NCBI GenBank assembly: GCA_944380265.1
Contig: CALWGY010000006.1
Coordinates: forward strand, 1-64,000
Reading direction: 5' to 3'
From: an uncultured Clostridia bacterium
Lineage (GTDB): Bacteria > Bacillota > Clostridia > Christensenellales > UBA1242
Length of the DNA stretch: 64,000 bases
Notes under the pieces: model-generated
Seen by the model: the letters and a program-made list of their open reading frames with translations, nothing else
Told to the model about the DNA's origin: nothing
The model's database searches: none
Part shown: in pieces, positions 35,387 to 44,998 of the stretch
Numbering within the stretch: the stretch's first letter is position 1
Layout: each line of letters begins with the position of its first letter
Position numbers and translations under genes: made by a program

Positions 35387-36007
35387 TTACTTAGAGTACA
35401 ACTCAACAATTAAGTGTTCTTGAACATTTAAGTCAATGTCTTCTCTTACAGGAAGAGCATTAATTTTTCCAGATAGTTTGTTATTATCAAATTCCAACCA
35501 CTTTGGCATAACAACTTTAACATCTTTTAAGTCCTTGAACATTTGTAGTTCACGTTTGTTTTCTTTAACTGCAATAACGTCATCAACACTTACTAAAAAT
35601 GATGGAATGTTAACGGTTTTACCATTAACAGTTATGTGCCCATGATTAACAATTTGACGGCTTTCAGCACGTGAAGCACCAATACCCATTCTGTAAACAA
35701 CATTGTCTAATCTGCGTTCCAAAAGTGAAAGCATGTTTTCACCAACTTTACCACGCATTGTGCTTGCTTTTTCGTAATATCCACGGAATTGTTTTTCTTG
35801 CAAGCCATAAGCACGTTTAACTTTTTGTTTTTCTCTTAACTGCAAACCATATTCAGTTAATTTCTTTCTTGCAGCACCATGAACACCAGGAACACTAGGT
35901 CTGCGTTCAAACGAACATTTTTTTGTTAAGCAACGTTCGCCCTTTAAAAATAGTTTACAGCCTTCCCTACGACAAATTTTGCAATCTGCACCTGTATATT
36001 TTGCCAT
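35387..36007 (-). CDS. rpsD: Ribosomal protein S4
   Basis: A 206-residue small-subunit assembly protein. Four Cys (CKICRREGCKLFLKGERCLTKKC) near the N-terminus suggest the zinc-binding form. The S4 RNA-binding domain is RRLDNVVYRMGIGASRAESRQIVNHGHITVNGK. S4 is the usual autoregulator of this segment. A TTTCGTAACGAAA hairpin lies in the gap before the gene (36008-36098), together with an AGGAG site. Confidence 0.97.
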   Translation of the reverse strand: MAKYTGADCKICRREGCKLFLKGERCLTKKCSFERRPSVPGVHGAARKKLTEYGLQLREKQKVKRAYGLQEKQFRGYYEKASTMRGKVGENMLSLLERRLDNVVYRMGIGASRAESRQIVNHGHITVNGKTVNIPSFLVSVDDVIAVKENKRELQMFKDLKDVKVVMPKWLEFDNNKLSGKINALPVREDIDLNVQEHLIVELYSK

Positions 36008-36098
36008 AAATAATTTATCTCCTTGATTTTTTAATATTTCGTTACGAAATTGTTTTCACACATAAAGTATTAAATTAAAAAATTTAATTTAACAAAAA

Positions 36099-36491
36099 CT
36101 AAACTCTTCTACGTTTAGGAGGACGACAACCATTATGTGGAATTGGGGAAACGTCCTTAATTGAAGTTACTTCAAGTCCAGCAGCTTGCAATGCTCTAAT
36201 TGCAGTTTCACGGCCATTACCTGGTCCTTTAACGTAAACTTCAACACTGTTTAAACCTTGTTCCTTTGCAGCTTTTGCAGCGGTTTCGCTTGCTTGTTGA
36301 GCAGCATAAGGTGTGCTTTTTCTTGAACCACTTAAACCTAATGATCCTGCACTGCACCAAGAAACTGTGTTACCAGCATCATCTGTTATTGTGATGATTG
36401 TGTTGTTAAATGATGCTTGAATGTGTGCTTGACCATGGTTTAGGTTTTTTGTAGATTTTCTTTTCTTTGTAGTTTTTTTAACAGCAGCCAT
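36099..36491 (-). CDS. rpsK: Ribosomal protein S11
   Basis: A 130-residue platform protein of the 30S subunit. [41 protein letters not shown] and the C-terminal [13 protein letters not shown] are the family blocks. The start has a basic Lys/Thr stretch ([16 protein letters not shown]). It is 12 nt downstream of rpsM, with a clear Shine-Dalgarno sequence. Confidence 0.98.
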   Translation of the reverse strand: MAAVKKTTKKRKSTKNLNHGQAHIQASFNNTIITITDDAGNTVSWCSAGSLGLSGSRKSTPYAAQQASETAAKAAKEQGLNSVEVYVKGPGNGRETAIRALQAAGLEVTSIKDVSPIPHNGCRPPKRRRV

Positions 36492-36503
36492 TATTTATCT
36501 CCT

Positions 36504-36884
36504 TTATTTCTTAGTTGCGGTTTTGCCCTTAGAAACTGTTTTCTTAGGACCTTTTCTTGTTCTTGCATTTTGTTTTGTATTTTGTCCACGAACAGGTAAA
36601 CCTTTTCTGTGTCTGATTCCACGATAGCAACCAATTTCTTGTAAACGTTTAATGTTAAGTGAAACTTCACGCTGCAAATCGCCTTCTACTTGGCAATTTT
36701 TTTCAATGTAAGTTCTAATTGCGTTAACTTCATCCTCAGTTAAGTCCTTAACACGAGTATCAGGGTTAACACCTGTTGCTTTTAAAATTTTGTTTGAAGT
36801 TTGTCTACCAATGCCATAAATGTAGGTTAAACCAATTTCAACTCGTTTATCTTTTGGTAGATCAACACCAGCAATACGTGCCAT
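36504..36884 (-). CDS. rpsM: Ribosomal protein S13
   Basis: A 126-residue head protein of the 30S subunit. [26 protein letters not shown] begins the chain; [23 protein letters not shown] is the rRNA/tRNA-contacting tail, followed by a Lys/Thr end ([12 protein letters not shown]). It is separated from rpmJ by a 154-nt gap that holds a hairpin. Confidence 0.98.
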   Translation of the reverse strand: MARIAGVDLPKDKRVEIGLTYIYGIGRQTSNKILKATGVNPDTRVKDLTEDEVNAIRTYIEKNCQVEGDLQREVSLNIKRLQEIGCYRGIRHRKGLPVRGQNTKQNARTRKGPKKTVSKGKTATKK

Positions 36885-36958
36885 TTTATTCCTCCATTAA
36901 ATTATAAAATGTTTAAAATGTATTTTTTTGTTTTATAACTAGTTTTTTATATATAAAC

Positions 36959-37004
36959 GTAAAAAGGAATACTTAAATTATTTAAGCACAGCCGCCCTTT
37001 TTAC
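36959..37004 (-). promoter_or_regulatory. Hairpin in the rpmJ-rpsM gap, possible alpha-operon leader element
   Basis: GTAAAAAGG (36959-36967) pairs with CCTTTTTAC (36996-37004), and an inner CTTAAA/TTTAAG hairpin extends it. It sits about 75 nt before rpsM, where some bacteria place a ribosomal-protein binding site. It is not a classic terminator because no T run follows the stem. It may be regulatory or a processing site. Confidence 0.4.
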
Positions 37005-37038
37005 AGTTGTTTTCAAATTTATGTTTTCGTGCGTGATA

Positions 37039-37155
37039 TTAACCTTGAACTTGTTTGTGTTTAGGATATTTTGAGCAGATAACCATAACTTTTCCGTTTC
37101 TTTTAATGATTTTGCAACTATCACACATTTTTTTAACAGATGGTCTTACTTTCAT
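37039..37155 (-). CDS. rpmJ: Ribosomal protein L36
   Basis: A 38-residue zinc protein of the 50S subunit: [17 protein letters not shown] start, Cys11, Cys14, Cys27 and His33 as zinc ligands, and KYPKHKQ near the end. GGAGG precedes ATG 37155. It lies between infA and rpsM, the normal position. Confidence 0.97.
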   Translation of the reverse strand: MKVRPSVKKMCDSCKIIKRNGKVMVICSKYPKHKQVQG

Positions 37156-37164
37156 AATTTCCTC

Positions 37165-37392
37165 CTAATTCTTAGTTTTTAAACGCCAAACAATTCGGCC
37201 CTTTGTTAGGTCGTATGGCGACATTTCAACTTTAACTTGGTCACCAACCAAAATTCTTATGTTGTTTAGGTGCAGTTTTCCGCTTAAATATGCAGTTATA
37301 ATAAATCCATTTTGAAGTTTTACTTTAAAAACTGCATTTCTTAAAACTTCAACAACTTCACCTTCAATTTCAATTACGTCTGTTTTAGACAC
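37165..37392 (-). CDS. infA: Translation initiation factor IF-1
   Basis: A 75-residue OB-fold factor that sits in the 30S A site during initiation. [25 protein letters not shown]-like [36 protein letters not shown] are the family signature. It lies between map and rpmJ, as in many Firmicutes. Confidence 0.97.
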   Translation of the reverse strand: MSKTDVIEIEGEVVEVLRNAVFKVKLQNGFIITAYLSGKLHLNNIRILVGDQVKVEMSPYDLTKGRIVWRLKTKN

Positions 37393-37412
37393 TAAATAGT
37401 TCCTCCATAATT

Positions 37413-38159
37413 TTATAAGGTTAAAATTTCAACACCATTTTCAGTTATTAAAATTGTGTTTTCATAATGTGCAGCAGGCAATTTGTCTCTTGTAACACAT
37501 GTCCAACCATCTGGTAAAAATTGAACATATCTTTCACCCATGTTAACCATTGGTTCAACTGCAACAACCATGTTTTTAACAAGTTTTGCACCAGCACCCA
37601 TCTTTCCGTAGTTTGGAATCATTGGGTCTTCATGCAACTCGCTTCCAACACCATGTCCAGTAAGTTCTCTTACAATTGAGAATCCATTTTTTTCAACATA
37701 TGTTTGAACAGCATGTGAAATGTCGCCAACATATGAACCTGCACGAATGTTTTTTATTCCCTCAAAAAAACTTTCTTCGGTAACCTTAATAAGTCTTTTT
37801 TTCTTTGCGTCAATTTTTCCAACAGGAAAAGTTCTTGCCGCATCGCCATGATAACCTTTATAACAAGCGCCCACATCAATGCTAATTATGTCGCCTTCTT
37901 CTAAAATGCGATGCTTACTTGGAATTCCATGAACAACTTCTTCATTAATTGAAGCACAAATTGTTGCTGGATATCCTTGATAATGTTTAAATGATGGTTT
38001 AGCGCCTAAACTTACTATATAATCATAGGCTATTTTATCAAGTTGTTTGGTGGACACACCAGGTTTTATGTGCTTTTCAACTTCCTTTAATGTGTCGCCA
38101 GTAATTTTGCAGGCAACTTTAATAAGTTCAAGTTCTGCATCAGTTTTAATTTTTATCAT
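37413..38159 (-). CDS. map: Methionine aminopeptidase, type I
   Basis: This 248-residue metalloprotease removes the N-terminal Met from new proteins. The metal ligands are in the conserved blocks: [20 protein letters not shown] (two Asp), [12 protein letters not shown] (His) and [11 protein letters not shown] (Glu). The N-terminal [14 protein letters not shown] places the substrate His. It follows adk closely (9 nt), and infA follows it. Confidence 0.97.
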   Translation of the reverse strand: MIKIKTDAELELIKVACKITGDTLKEVEKHIKPGVSTKQLDKIAYDYIVSLGAKPSFKHYQGYPATICASINEEVVHGIPSKHRILEEGDIISIDVGACYKGYHGDAARTFPVGKIDAKKKRLIKVTEESFFEGIKNIRAGSYVGDISHAVQTYVEKNGFSIVRELTGHGVGSELHEDPMIPNYGKMGAGAKLVKNMVVAVEPMVNMGERYVQFLPDGWTCVTRDKLPAAHYENTILITENGVEILTL

Positions 38160-38168
38160 ATTTGCCTT

Positions 38169-38786
38169 CTACTGTTTTAATATTGCATCTAACAATTCAA
38201 AAGTTTGTTCAACTTCATTAGTTGCATTAATCTTATAGAAAATGCCTTTATCTTTATAAAAATTTATAATTTCATTTGAAACTTTGTTTGTTTCAAGTCT
38301 AACTTTAATAATTTCAGGTTTATCATCATCTCTAACGTAAACCTCACCACCACATTTTTCACATTTGCCATCAACCAGCCACTCGGTGTTTGTTGGTTGT
38401 CTGCAAATTTTGCACATTCTTCTGTTTGATAATCTTTTAATTATTTCATCTTCACTTAAATCAATTAAAATAACTTTGTCAAGTGAAACAATTTTATCAA
38501 GTGCATGTGCTTGTTCAATGTTTCTTGGATAGCCATCTAGTAAAAAGCCTTTTTGACAATCCTCTTTTTTAAGCCTGTCAGCAACAATTTCGTTTGTTAA
38601 ACTATCAGGCACAAGTTTTCCAGCATTAACAAACTTTTGTGCTTGTTTACCCAAACTTGTTTTGTTTTCAATGTTCCACCTAAAAATTTCACCTGTGGAA
38701 ATGTGTGGAATGTTATATTTTTTGCAAATTAATTTTGCTTGTGTTCCTTTTCCACTTCCAATTGGTCCTAAAAGAAGCAATTTCAT
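38169..38786 (-). CDS. adk: Adenylate kinase, zinc-LID type
   Basis: A 205-residue kinase that balances AMP, ADP and ATP. P-loop GPIGSGKGTQ (about 7-16); NMP-binding FLLDGYPRNIEQA; LID domain with four Cys (CKIC...CEKC) for structural zinc, common in Gram-positives. ATG 38786 is chosen because GGAG is 8 nt before it; the longer frame adds 12 non-family residues. It is followed by map; the gap to secY holds a hairpin. Confidence 0.97.
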   Translation of the reverse strand: MKLLLLGPIGSGKGTQAKLICKKYNIPHISTGEIFRWNIENKTSLGKQAQKFVNAGKLVPDSLTNEIVADRLKKEDCQKGFLLDGYPRNIEQAHALDKIVSLDKVILIDLSEDEIIKRLSNRRMCKICRQPTNTEWLVDGKCEKCGGEVYVRDDDKPEIIKVRLETNKVSNEIINFYKDKGIFYKINATNEVEQTFELLDAILKQ

Positions 38787-38904
38787 AAAAATCTCCAAAT
38801 TGTTAGATTTTGCAACCAACATTAAATTATAACATAAAAATTATTATTTGAATAGATAAATTTTTACATTTAATAAAAGTTGTTTAAATTTAAAATAAGC
38901 ATCG

Positions 38905-38930
38905 GTCAACCCGCAATTTATGCGAGTTGA
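38905..38930 (-). promoter_or_regulatory. Hairpin in the secY-adk gap
   Basis: On the minus strand TCAACTCGCA-TAAAT-TGCGGGTTGA forms a 10-bp stem that is continuous only in the minus-strand RNA (one G-U pair; the plus strand would have a C-A mismatch). The sequence after it is CCGATGCTTATTTT, so it might slow or partly stop transcription inside the operon. Confidence 0.4.
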
Positions 38931-38944
38931 ACGAGGTTACTTTA

Positions 38945-40243
38945 TTATCTTAAAAATCCTTTGTAATTACGCATTAACATTTGTGCTTCCAATTGTTTGT
39001 TAATTTCAATTGCAACCGAAACAACAATTAATAATCCTGTTGCACTAAATGCATTAACAAGGCCATTGTTGCCCATGTTTATTGCTTTAAATACCAAACT
39101 TGGCACTAACGCAATTACAGCAAGGAAAATTGCTCCAAACAATGTAATACGATTTGAAATTCTTCTTAAATAATCTGCCGTTGGTTTTCCAGCACGAACT
39201 GTTGGAATGAAGCCACCATTTTGTTGAATGTTTCTTGCAATGTCATCTGGATTAAATGTTACTTGTGTCCAGAAATATGCAAAGAACAAAATTAAAAGTG
39301 AAACGGCAACAATATATACCCAACTACCAGCACCTAGCCATTGTGAATACCAAACATAGGCACTGCTGTTAGGCCAGAAAATGCTCATAATTAATTGTGG
39401 GAATGTTAACAAACTCATAGCAAAAATAATTGGCATAACACCTGTTGAGTTAACTCTGATTGGAATAAATGTGCTTTGACCGCCATACATTTTTCTGCCT
39501 TTAATTTGTTTAGCATATTGAACAGGAACTTTTCTTTCGGCTAAATCCATAAACACAATGAAACCGAAAATTAAAACCAAGGCAACAACAAACACAACTA
39601 AATCGATAATGTTTGAATATGAGCCTTCAAAAATTCCTACAATGTTTGCATATAATGCAGAACCTGCTGTTGACAAAATACCAACAAAAATTAAAAGTGA
39701 AAGTCCGTTACCAATTCCAAGTTCGGTAATTTTTTCACCCAACCAATAGGTGAACATTGAACCTGCAATTAAAATTATTGCAACAAGTGTTCCAATAATC
39801 CAAATTGGAGTTTCAAAACCAAACATTTGTGTGTTTAAACAATCAGAATATGAAATAACAATTGCAACTGCTTGTGCTATTGCCAACACAAGTGCACAAA
39901 TTTTTGTGTAAAATCCAATACGTTTTCTGCCTTCTTCACCTTGTTTTGAAAGACGTTCAAGGCTTGGAATTGCAATTGTTAAAAGTTGTATTATGATTGA
40001 TGCACTAATATATGGCGAAATACCTAACGCAAGAATTGCTCCTTGTGAAAGTGCACCACCGCTTATTGAGCTGATTAATGACAAGAAATCTTGCGTTCCA
40101 ATTGCTTCCGAAAATTTGGAAAGAACCAAACCTGGAACTGGAAGCCAACAACCAACTCTATAAACCAATAATAGTGCCAAAGTTATTAGAATTTTATTCC
40201 TAATTTCTTTAACCTTAAAGGCGTTCACTATGGTTTTAAACAT
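38945..40243 (-). CDS. secY: Protein translocase channel subunit SecY
   Basis: A 432-residue polytopic membrane protein with 10 hydrophobic helices, the protein-conducting channel of the Sec system that would export the large surface proteins nearby. YRVGCWLPVPGL begins helix 1, GISPYISASIIIQLL is the plug region, and the cytosolic loop has GFYTKI and GGQSTFIPIRVNSTGVMPIIFA. The ATG overlaps the rplO stop (TAATG), so translation is coupled. Normal length. Confidence 0.98.
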   Translation of the reverse strand: MFKTIVNAFKVKEIRNKILITLALLLVYRVGCWLPVPGLVLSKFSEAIGTQDFLSLISSISGGALSQGAILALGISPYISASIIIQLLTIAIPSLERLSKQGEEGRKRIGFYTKICALVLAIAQAVAIVISYSDCLNTQMFGFETPIWIIGTLVAIILIAGSMFTYWLGEKITELGIGNGLSLLIFVGILSTAGSALYANIVGIFEGSYSNIIDLVVFVVALVLIFGFIVFMDLAERKVPVQYAKQIKGRKMYGGQSTFIPIRVNSTGVMPIIFAMSLLTFPQLIMSIFWPNSSAYVWYSQWLGAGSWVYIVAVSLLILFFAYFWTQVTFNPDDIARNIQQNGGFIPTVRAGKPTADYLRRISNRITLFGAIFLAVIALVPSLVFKAINMGNNGLVNAFSATGLLIVVSVAIEINKQLEAQMLMRNYKGFLR

Positions 40244-40689
40244 TATAGAACCTCAGCTTTTCCACCAGCCTTAGAGATTTTTTGTATTGCAGATTCGGTA
40301 AATTTGTTTGCTTTAACTGTTAAAGCTTTTTCTAATTTTCCATTTCCTAATACTTTTAATCCATAAGGGGCAAGTTTTTTAATAATATTTTTTTCTTGTA
40401 ATAATTCTGCTGTTACAACAGTTTTATCTTTGAACATATTTAAATCGCTAACATTAATAATTGTGTATTCTGCTGCGAATCTTTTATTATTAAAGCCTCT
40501 TTTTGGAAGACGACGGATAAGTGGCATTTGACCACCTTCAAACCCAGGTCTTACTCCACCACCGCTTCTAGCGTTTTGTCCTTTGTGACCTTTTCCGCTG
40601 GTTTTACCAAGCCCAGAACCTACTCCTCTGCCAACACGTTTGCGTGTGGTTGTGGAATTTAGTGCAGGAGACATTTGACTAAGTTTCAT
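40243..40689 (-). CDS. rplO: Ribosomal protein L15
   Basis: A 148-residue 50S protein. The basic N-terminal [28 protein letters not shown] arm region and [17 protein letters not shown] are diagnostic; the C-terminal globular domain ends [16 protein letters not shown] precedes the ATG. It overlaps secY by one base and follows rpmD by 11 nt. Confidence 0.98.
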   Translation of the reverse strand: MKLSQMSPALNSTTTRKRVGRGVGSGLGKTSGKGHKGQNARSGGGVRPGFEGGQMPLIRRLPKRGFNNKRFAAEYTIINVSDLNMFKDKTVVTAELLQEKNIIKKLAPYGLKVLGNGKLEKALTVKANKFTESAIQKISKAGGKAEVL

Positions 40690-40700
40690 AAATTTCCTCC

Positions 40701-41141
40701 TTAAATTTCTTCAACTTTAACTAAGTGTTTAACTGTGAAAATCATTCCACGAATTGCTGCGTTATCCACTAAGTCGTTGTGAGAATTTATTTTGTTTAGC
40801 CCTAGAGCTTTAATTGTTTTAACTTGATTTGGTTTGCATGCAATTGCAGACCTAACAAGTGTAACTCTTAATGTTTTTTTAGCAGTAGATTTTTTTGCTG
40901 CTACTTTTTTGGTTTCAACTGTTTTAGGTGTGGTTTTAACAGTTTCAACTTTTGTTTCTTCAACTTTTTTTGTTGTTGTTTTTGTTGTGGTTTTAGGTGT
41001 TGCAGCTTTTGCTGTTGTAGTTTTTGTTGTTTTTGGTGCAGCTTTTTTAGCTTCTGCGGTTTTAGAAGTTGTAGCCTTTTTTGTTGCAGGTTTTTTAACT
41101 TCTTCTGTAACTACTTTTTTAGTTGTTTTTGTTTCTGCCAT
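40701..41141 (-). CDS. rpmD: Ribosomal protein L30 with a long basic N-terminal arm
   Basis: L30 is normally about 60 residues; this gene encodes 146. Residues 90-146 are a complete L30 ([48 protein letters not shown]). Residues 1-89 are a low-complexity arm of Lys, Thr, Ala, Val and Glu (for example [20 protein letters not shown]). The frame is open and correctly placed in the operon: AGGAG is 7 nt before the ATG at 41141 and rpsE ends 10 nt upstream. No in-frame ATG lies close before the core, so the arm is probably translated. Similar tails occur on L24 and the DUF975-like protein. Confidence 0.93.
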   Translation of the reverse strand: MAETKTTKKVVTEEVKKPATKKATTSKTAEAKKAAPKTTKTTTAKAATPKTTTKTTTKKVEETKVETVKTTPKTVETKKVAAKKSTAKKTLRVTLVRSAIACKPNQVKTIKALGLNKINSHNDLVDNAAIRGMIFTVKHLVKVEEI

Positions 41142-41151
41142 TTTAGTTCTC

Positions 41152-41694
41152 CTATAAAATTTCTTCTACTGTTTTACCACGTAGTGCTGCAATTTCTTCT
41201 TTTGAACGAAGTTGCATTAAGCCATTTAATGTTGCTCTTACGCAGTTAATTTTATTTCTTGAACCATAAATTTTAGCATCAATATCTTTGATACCGCAAA
41301 GTTCAACAACTGGACGAACAGAGCCACCAGCAATAACACCAGAACCTTCTTTTGAAGGCATTAAAACTACGCTACATGTGCCATATTTTCCAATTACTTC
41401 ATGAGGAATTGTTGTTCCTTCCAAAGCAATTTTAACCATAGATTTTTTAGCACGTGCTGTTGCTTTTTCAATTGCGTTTGGAACTTCGGCAGCCTTACCT
41501 GTTCCAATTCCAATTTTACCATTTTTATCACCAACAACAACCAATGCTGAAAAACGCATTGTTCTACCACCCTTAACAACCTTTGTTACACGATTAACAT
41601 TAACAAGTTTTTTGTCTAGTCCATCGTTTTCAACAACTTTTGGTTGACGGCGTGGATTTGGTTTTCTATCTTTCTTTTCTGTATTTTGTTGCAT
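41152..41694 (-). CDS. rpsE: Ribosomal protein S5
   Basis: A 180-residue 30S protein involved in decoding fidelity. [24 protein letters not shown] forms the double-stranded RNA-binding part; [15 protein letters not shown] and [16 protein letters not shown] are conserved blocks. The N-terminal 25 residues are a short basic extension. It lies between rplR and rpmD. Confidence 0.98.
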   Translation of the reverse strand: MQQNTEKKDRKPNPRRQPKVVENDGLDKKLVNVNRVTKVVKGGRTMRFSALVVVGDKNGKIGIGTGKAAEVPNAIEKATARAKKSMVKIALEGTTIPHEVIGKYGTCSVVLMPSKEGSGVIAGGSVRPVVELCGIKDIDAKIYGSRNKINCVRATLNGLMQLRSKEEIAALRGKTVEEIL

Positions 41695-41706
41695 ATCACA
41701 CCTCTC

Positions 41707-42075
41707 CTAAAACTCTAAGCCTGCTTGTCTTGCGCCATCTGCTAATGCACTAACACGTCCGGTGTATAAGTATCCTGCTCTGTCAAATACAACAGTTTTA
41801 ACACCTTTTTTGCGTGCAGCCTTAGCAACACATTCGCCAACAATGAAAGCAGCTTCTTTTTTAGTTTTTCCTTCAATTAGTTTAACAACATCTTTTTGAA
41901 CAGTTGATGCACTTGCAATGGTTGTTCCATTGTCGTCGTTAATAACTTGTGCATAGATGTGGTTTAAACTTCTATAAACGTTAAGTCTTGGGCGTTCTGC
42001 GGTTCCGTGAATGTTTTTTCTAACACGCAAGCTACGTTTTTTTCTAAGTTCATTTTTATTAATTTTATTAATCAT
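41707..42075 (-). CDS. rplR: Ribosomal protein L18
   Basis: A 122-residue 5S-rRNA-binding protein. [30 protein letters not shown] and [28 protein letters not shown] are the family hallmarks, with normal length. It lies 12 nt after rplF. Confidence 0.98.
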   Translation of the reverse strand: MINKINKNELRKKRSLRVRKNIHGTAERPRLNVYRSLNHIYAQVINDDNGTTIASASTVQKDVVKLIEGKTKKEAAFIVGECVAKAARKKGVKTVVFDRAGYLYTGRVSALADGARQAGLEF

Positions 42076-42087
42076 AACTTATACCCC

Positions 42088-42624
42088 TTACTTCTTACCG
42101 CTCTTAATTTCTTTACGTCTAACAACTTCATCAGAATAATAAACACCGTAAGCATGATATGGTTCAACTGGTCTTAAATCACGGATACGAGACGCAAATT
42201 GACCAACTTGTTCTTTGTCTATTCCACTAACGGTAATAGTGTTTTTATCGCATGATAAGGTAATTCCTTCTTCTGCTTTAACCAAAATTGGATGAGAATA
42301 TCCTAAACTTAATTCAACATCGTTGCCTTTCATGATGGCTTTGTAACCAACGCCATTAATTGTTAAAGATTTTTTGAAACCTTCAGCAACACCAACAACC
42401 ATGTTGTGAATTAATTGACGATATAAACCGTGTTTTGCGTTAGAATCTTTTTCTTTTCCATTATTAATTAAAGTTAAAACGTTGTTATCAATGTTAACAG
42501 TAAGGTCTTTACTAATATTACGAGATAAAGTTCCTTTTGGTCCTTTAACAGTTACGTTTGTGCCATTTACTGAAACTTCAACGCCACTTGGTAACACAAT
42601 AGGACTTTTTCCAATTCTTGACAT
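42088..42624 (-). CDS. rplF: Ribosomal protein L6
   Basis: A 178-residue 50S protein near the factor-binding site. It starts MSRIGKSPIVLPSGVEV and ends with the PEPYHAYGV-like PVEPYHAYGVYYSDEVVRRKEIKSGKK. Two similar domains (about 1-80, 82-170) are present as usual. AGGAGG precedes the ATG. Confidence 0.98.
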   Translation of the reverse strand: MSRIGKSPIVLPSGVEVSVNGTNVTVKGPKGTLSRNISKDLTVNIDNNVLTLINNGKEKDSNAKHGLYRQLIHNMVVGVAEGFKKSLTINGVGYKAIMKGNDVELSLGYSHPILVKAEEGITLSCDKNTITVSGIDKEQVGQFASRIRDLRPVEPYHAYGVYYSDEVVRRKEIKSGKK

Positions 42625-42636
42625 ATTGTATCCTCC

Positions 42637-43032
42637 TTACCAAACATAAGCAAGAACTTCGCCACCAATTTTTTGTTCGCGTGCTTGCTTATCTGTCATT
42701 AAACCTTTGCTTGTTGAAACAATTGCAATTCCAAGACCATTTAAAACTTTTGGAAGGTCTTCATAACTTGCATAAATTCTCAAACCAGGTTTAGAAATTC
42801 TTTTTAAGCCATTAATAACTTTTTGGTTGTTTGGGCCATATTTTAAGTCAATAACAATTGAACTTTTTGTGCCTTCGGTTACAGAATAACCATTAATGTA
42901 ACCTTCATTTTTAAGTAAATCAGCAATAGCTAATTTCATTTTGCTAGCTGGAACAGTAACGGTATTATGTCTTACTGTTAAAGCATTACGCATACGTGTA
43001 AGCATATCTGCAATTGGATCTGTAGTAATCAT
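42637..43032 (-). CDS. rpsH: Ribosomal protein S8
   Basis: A 131-residue 30S protein that binds 16S rRNA helix 21 and in many bacteria represses the spc genes. [14 protein letters not shown] at the start and [33 protein letters not shown] at the end are diagnostic. ATG 43032 is preferred over the frame opening at 43053 because AGGAGG lies just before it and the family starts there. Confidence 0.97.
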   Translation of the reverse strand: MITTDPIADMLTRMRNALTVRHNTVTVPASKMKLAIADLLKNEGYINGYSVTEGTKSSIVIDLKYGPNNQKVINGLKRISKPGLRIYASYEDLPKVLNGLGIAIVSTSKGLMTDKQAREQKIGGEVLAYVW

Positions 43033-43046
43033 AATTAAACCTCCTC

Positions 43047-43232
43047 TTACCAACTACTCTTTTTCACACCAGGAATTTCACCCTTGTATGCAAGTTCTCT
43101 GAAACAAATTCTGCAAATGCCATATTTTTTTAGCACTGAATGAGGTCTGCCACAAAGTTTGCAACGAGTGTATTCACGTGTTGAAAATTTTTGAGTTTTT
43201 CTTTGTTTTTCTTTTAACGCTTTTCTTGCCAT
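43047..43232 (-). CDS. rpsN: Ribosomal protein S14, zinc type
   Basis: A 61-residue short form with a zinc knuckle ([20 protein letters not shown]). ARKALKEKQ and [16 protein letters not shown] bracket it. The short C+ form is typical of Gram-positives. It lies between rplE and rpsH. Confidence 0.98.
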   Translation of the reverse strand: MARKALKEKQRKTQKFSTREYTRCKLCGRPHSVLKKYGICRICFRELAYKGEIPGVKKSSW

Positions 43233-43250
43233 ATTATCCTCCCAACAACC

Positions 43251-43802
43251 TTAAGCCTTAAATGGTAAGCCAATTTTTTCAAGTAATGCTTTGGCTTCCT
43301 TATCGGTTTTTGCTGTTGTAACAATTATAATATCCATTCCCCTAACTTTATCAATTTTTTCAAAACTGATTTCTGGGAAAACTAATTGTTCTGTAAGTCC
43401 CAATGCATAGTTTCCTTTGCCATCAAAAGCATTTGGATTGATGCCTTGGAAGTCACGAACACGTGGTAATGCAATTGAAATTAATTTATCTAAAAATTCA
43501 TACATTATTTCGCCACGAAGGGTTACTTTTGCACCAACTTTCATACCTTCTCTAAGTTTGAAGTTTGCAATTGATTTTTTTGAAGTTGTAACAATTGGTT
43601 TTTGACCTGTGATTGCTGCAAGTTCATCAACTGCTTTGTTGAAAGCCTGAGTGTTATCTTTGCAATCGCCCAAACCACGGTTAACAACAATTTTTTCAAT
43701 TTTAGGAACAGCGTTAACATTTTTATAACCTAATTCCTTTTGAAGTGCAGGAATTACGTTTTTTAGATAATGTTCATGTAATCTATTTAGTTCTTTTTCC
43801 AT
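43251..43802 (-). CDS. rplE: Ribosomal protein L5
   Basis: A 183-residue protein of the central protuberance that binds 5S rRNA and P-site t[50 protein letters not shown] and [27 protein letters not shown] are family blocks. Normal length; it follows rplX by 11 nt. Confidence 0.98.
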   Translation of the reverse strand: MEKELNRLHEHYLKNVIPALQKELGYKNVNAVPKIEKIVVNRGLGDCKDNTQAFNKAVDELAAITGQKPIVTTSKKSIANFKLREGMKVGAKVTLRGEIMYEFLDKLISIALPRVRDFQGINPNAFDGKGNYALGLTEQLVFPEISFEKIDKVRGMDIIIVTTAKTDKEAKALLEKIGLPFKA

Positions 43803-43813
43803 AACGAAACTCC

Positions 43814-44317
43814 TTATACTTTATCCGCAGTTTTTCTTACTGCTGTTTTTGTTGTTGTGGTTTTTGATTTTTGTGTTGCAGAAGCGGTTTTCTTTGGTGC
43901 TTTTTTCTTTGGTGCACTTTTTTCAACTTTTTTTGTTGTTTTTGTTGCTTCAACAACTTTTGTGTCTGCTTTTTTGTTTGCTTTTTTAATTGTTACAGCT
44001 TTATCTAGTGATGCGCCGCAAACTTTGCAAACTCTAACTTTTTTTCCGTCAATAACTTTGTTTGAAATTCTGGTTGCTTTTTTGCAAGCAGGACAAATTA
44101 CTTGAACGTTTGAAGCATCAATTTTTCCTTCCATTTTAATGATGCCACCTTTTTCTTGTGCGTTCTTTGCTTTTTTGTGTTTGTTAATAAAGTTAACTTT
44201 TTCAACAACAACTGCATTTTCGGAAGGCATTGCACTTAAAACTTTTCCAGTTTTGCCTTTGTCTTTTCCAGCAATAACAACAACTGTGTCGCCTTTTTTA
44301 ACATGTAAATTTGCCAT
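43814..44317 (-). CDS. rplX: Ribosomal protein L24 with a Lys/Thr/Ala-rich C-terminal arm
   Basis: Residues 1-108 are L24: [21 protein letters not shown] is the KOW motif, and four Cys (75, 78, 97, 100) form a zinc site seen in some Gram-positives. Residues 111-167 are an added arm rich in Lys, Thr and Ala ([19 protein letters not shown]...). L24 starts 50S assembly and sits at the tunnel exit, so the arm could protrude there. The arm resembles those on L30 and the DUF975-like protein in this window. L24 normally has 100-115 residues. Confidence 0.95.
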   Translation of the reverse strand: MANLHVKKGDTVVVIAGKDKGKTGKVLSAMPSENAVVVEKVNFINKHKKAKNAQEKGGIIKMEGKIDASNVQVICPACKKATRISNKVIDGKKVRVCKVCGASLDKAVTIKKANKKADTKVVEATKTTKKVEKSAPKKKAPKKTASATQKSKTTTTKTAVRKTADKV

Positions 44318-44326
44318 AATACCCTC

Positions 44327-44695
44327 CTATAAAACTTCTGGTGCAAGGGAAATAATTTTCATGTATCCCTTATCCCTAAGTTCTCTTGCTATTGGTCCGA
44401 AAATACGGGTTCCTTTTGGTTGTTTTTGGTTGTCGATTATTACAGCAGCATTGTCGTCAAATTTAACATATGATCCATCTGGACGTCTAACACCCTTGCT
44501 GGTTCTAACAATAACTGCCTTAACAACGTCACCCTTTTTAACAACTCCACCAGGAGTTGCGGATTTAACAGAAGCAACAATTATGTCACCAATGTTACCG
44601 CTTCTTCTAAATGAGCCACCCAAAACGCGGATACACATAATTTGTTTAGCACCAGTGTTATCGGCAACTTTTAATTTTGTTTGTGGTTGTACCAT
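44327..44695 (-). CDS. rplN: Ribosomal protein L14
   Basis: A 122-residue 50S protein at the subunit interface. It starts [27 protein letters not shown] and ends [25 protein letters not shown], exactly the family pattern and length. It lies 12 nt after rpsQ. Confidence 0.99.
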   Translation of the reverse strand: MVQPQTKLKVADNTGAKQIMCIRVLGGSFRRSGNIGDIIVASVKSATPGGVVKKGDVVKAVIVRTSKGVRRPDGSYVKFDDNAAVIIDNQKQPKGTRIFGPIARELRDKGYMKIISLAPEVL

Positions 44696-44707
44696 AATTT
44701 ATACTCC

Positions 44708-44977
44708 TTATTTTGCTCTCTCGGTAATTCTAATTACACGGAAATATTTGTCTTTGCTTAATGGGCGAGTTTCCATAATTTCAACGGTGTCGCCAATTTT
44801 GCATTCGTTAAGTTCATCGTGTGCTTTAAATTTTGTGGTTTGTTTGTAAACTTTTCCGTAGATTGGGTGTCTTTTGTTTTCAACACAAGCAACAACAACA
44901 GTTTTGTCCATTTTGTTACTTACAACAACACCAATACGAGTTCTACGAGAATTTCTATTTAATGTTTCATTACTCAT
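44708..44977 (-). CDS. rpsQ: Ribosomal protein S17
   Basis: An 89-residue OB-fold protein that binds 16S r[37 protein letters not shown] and [24 protein letters not shown] are diagnostic. Normal length; AGGAGG precedes the ATG. Confidence 0.98.
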   Translation of the reverse strand: MSNETLNRNSRRTRIGVVVSNKMDKTVVVACVENKRHPIYGKVYKQTTKFKAHDELNECKIGDTVEIMETRPLSKDKYFRVIRITERAK

Positions 44978-44998
44978 AACTTAATTCCTCCTTAAAGC

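Noticed and set aside
40834..41157. 107-codon hydrophobic plus-strand frame over rpmD
   Set aside because: It is the antisense of the Lys/Thr/Ala arm of L30, which always yields a Val/Phe/Ala-rich shadow.
44139..44849. 236-codon plus-strand frame over rplX, rplN and rpsQ
   Set aside because: It is antisense to three certain ribosomal genes and shows no family features.
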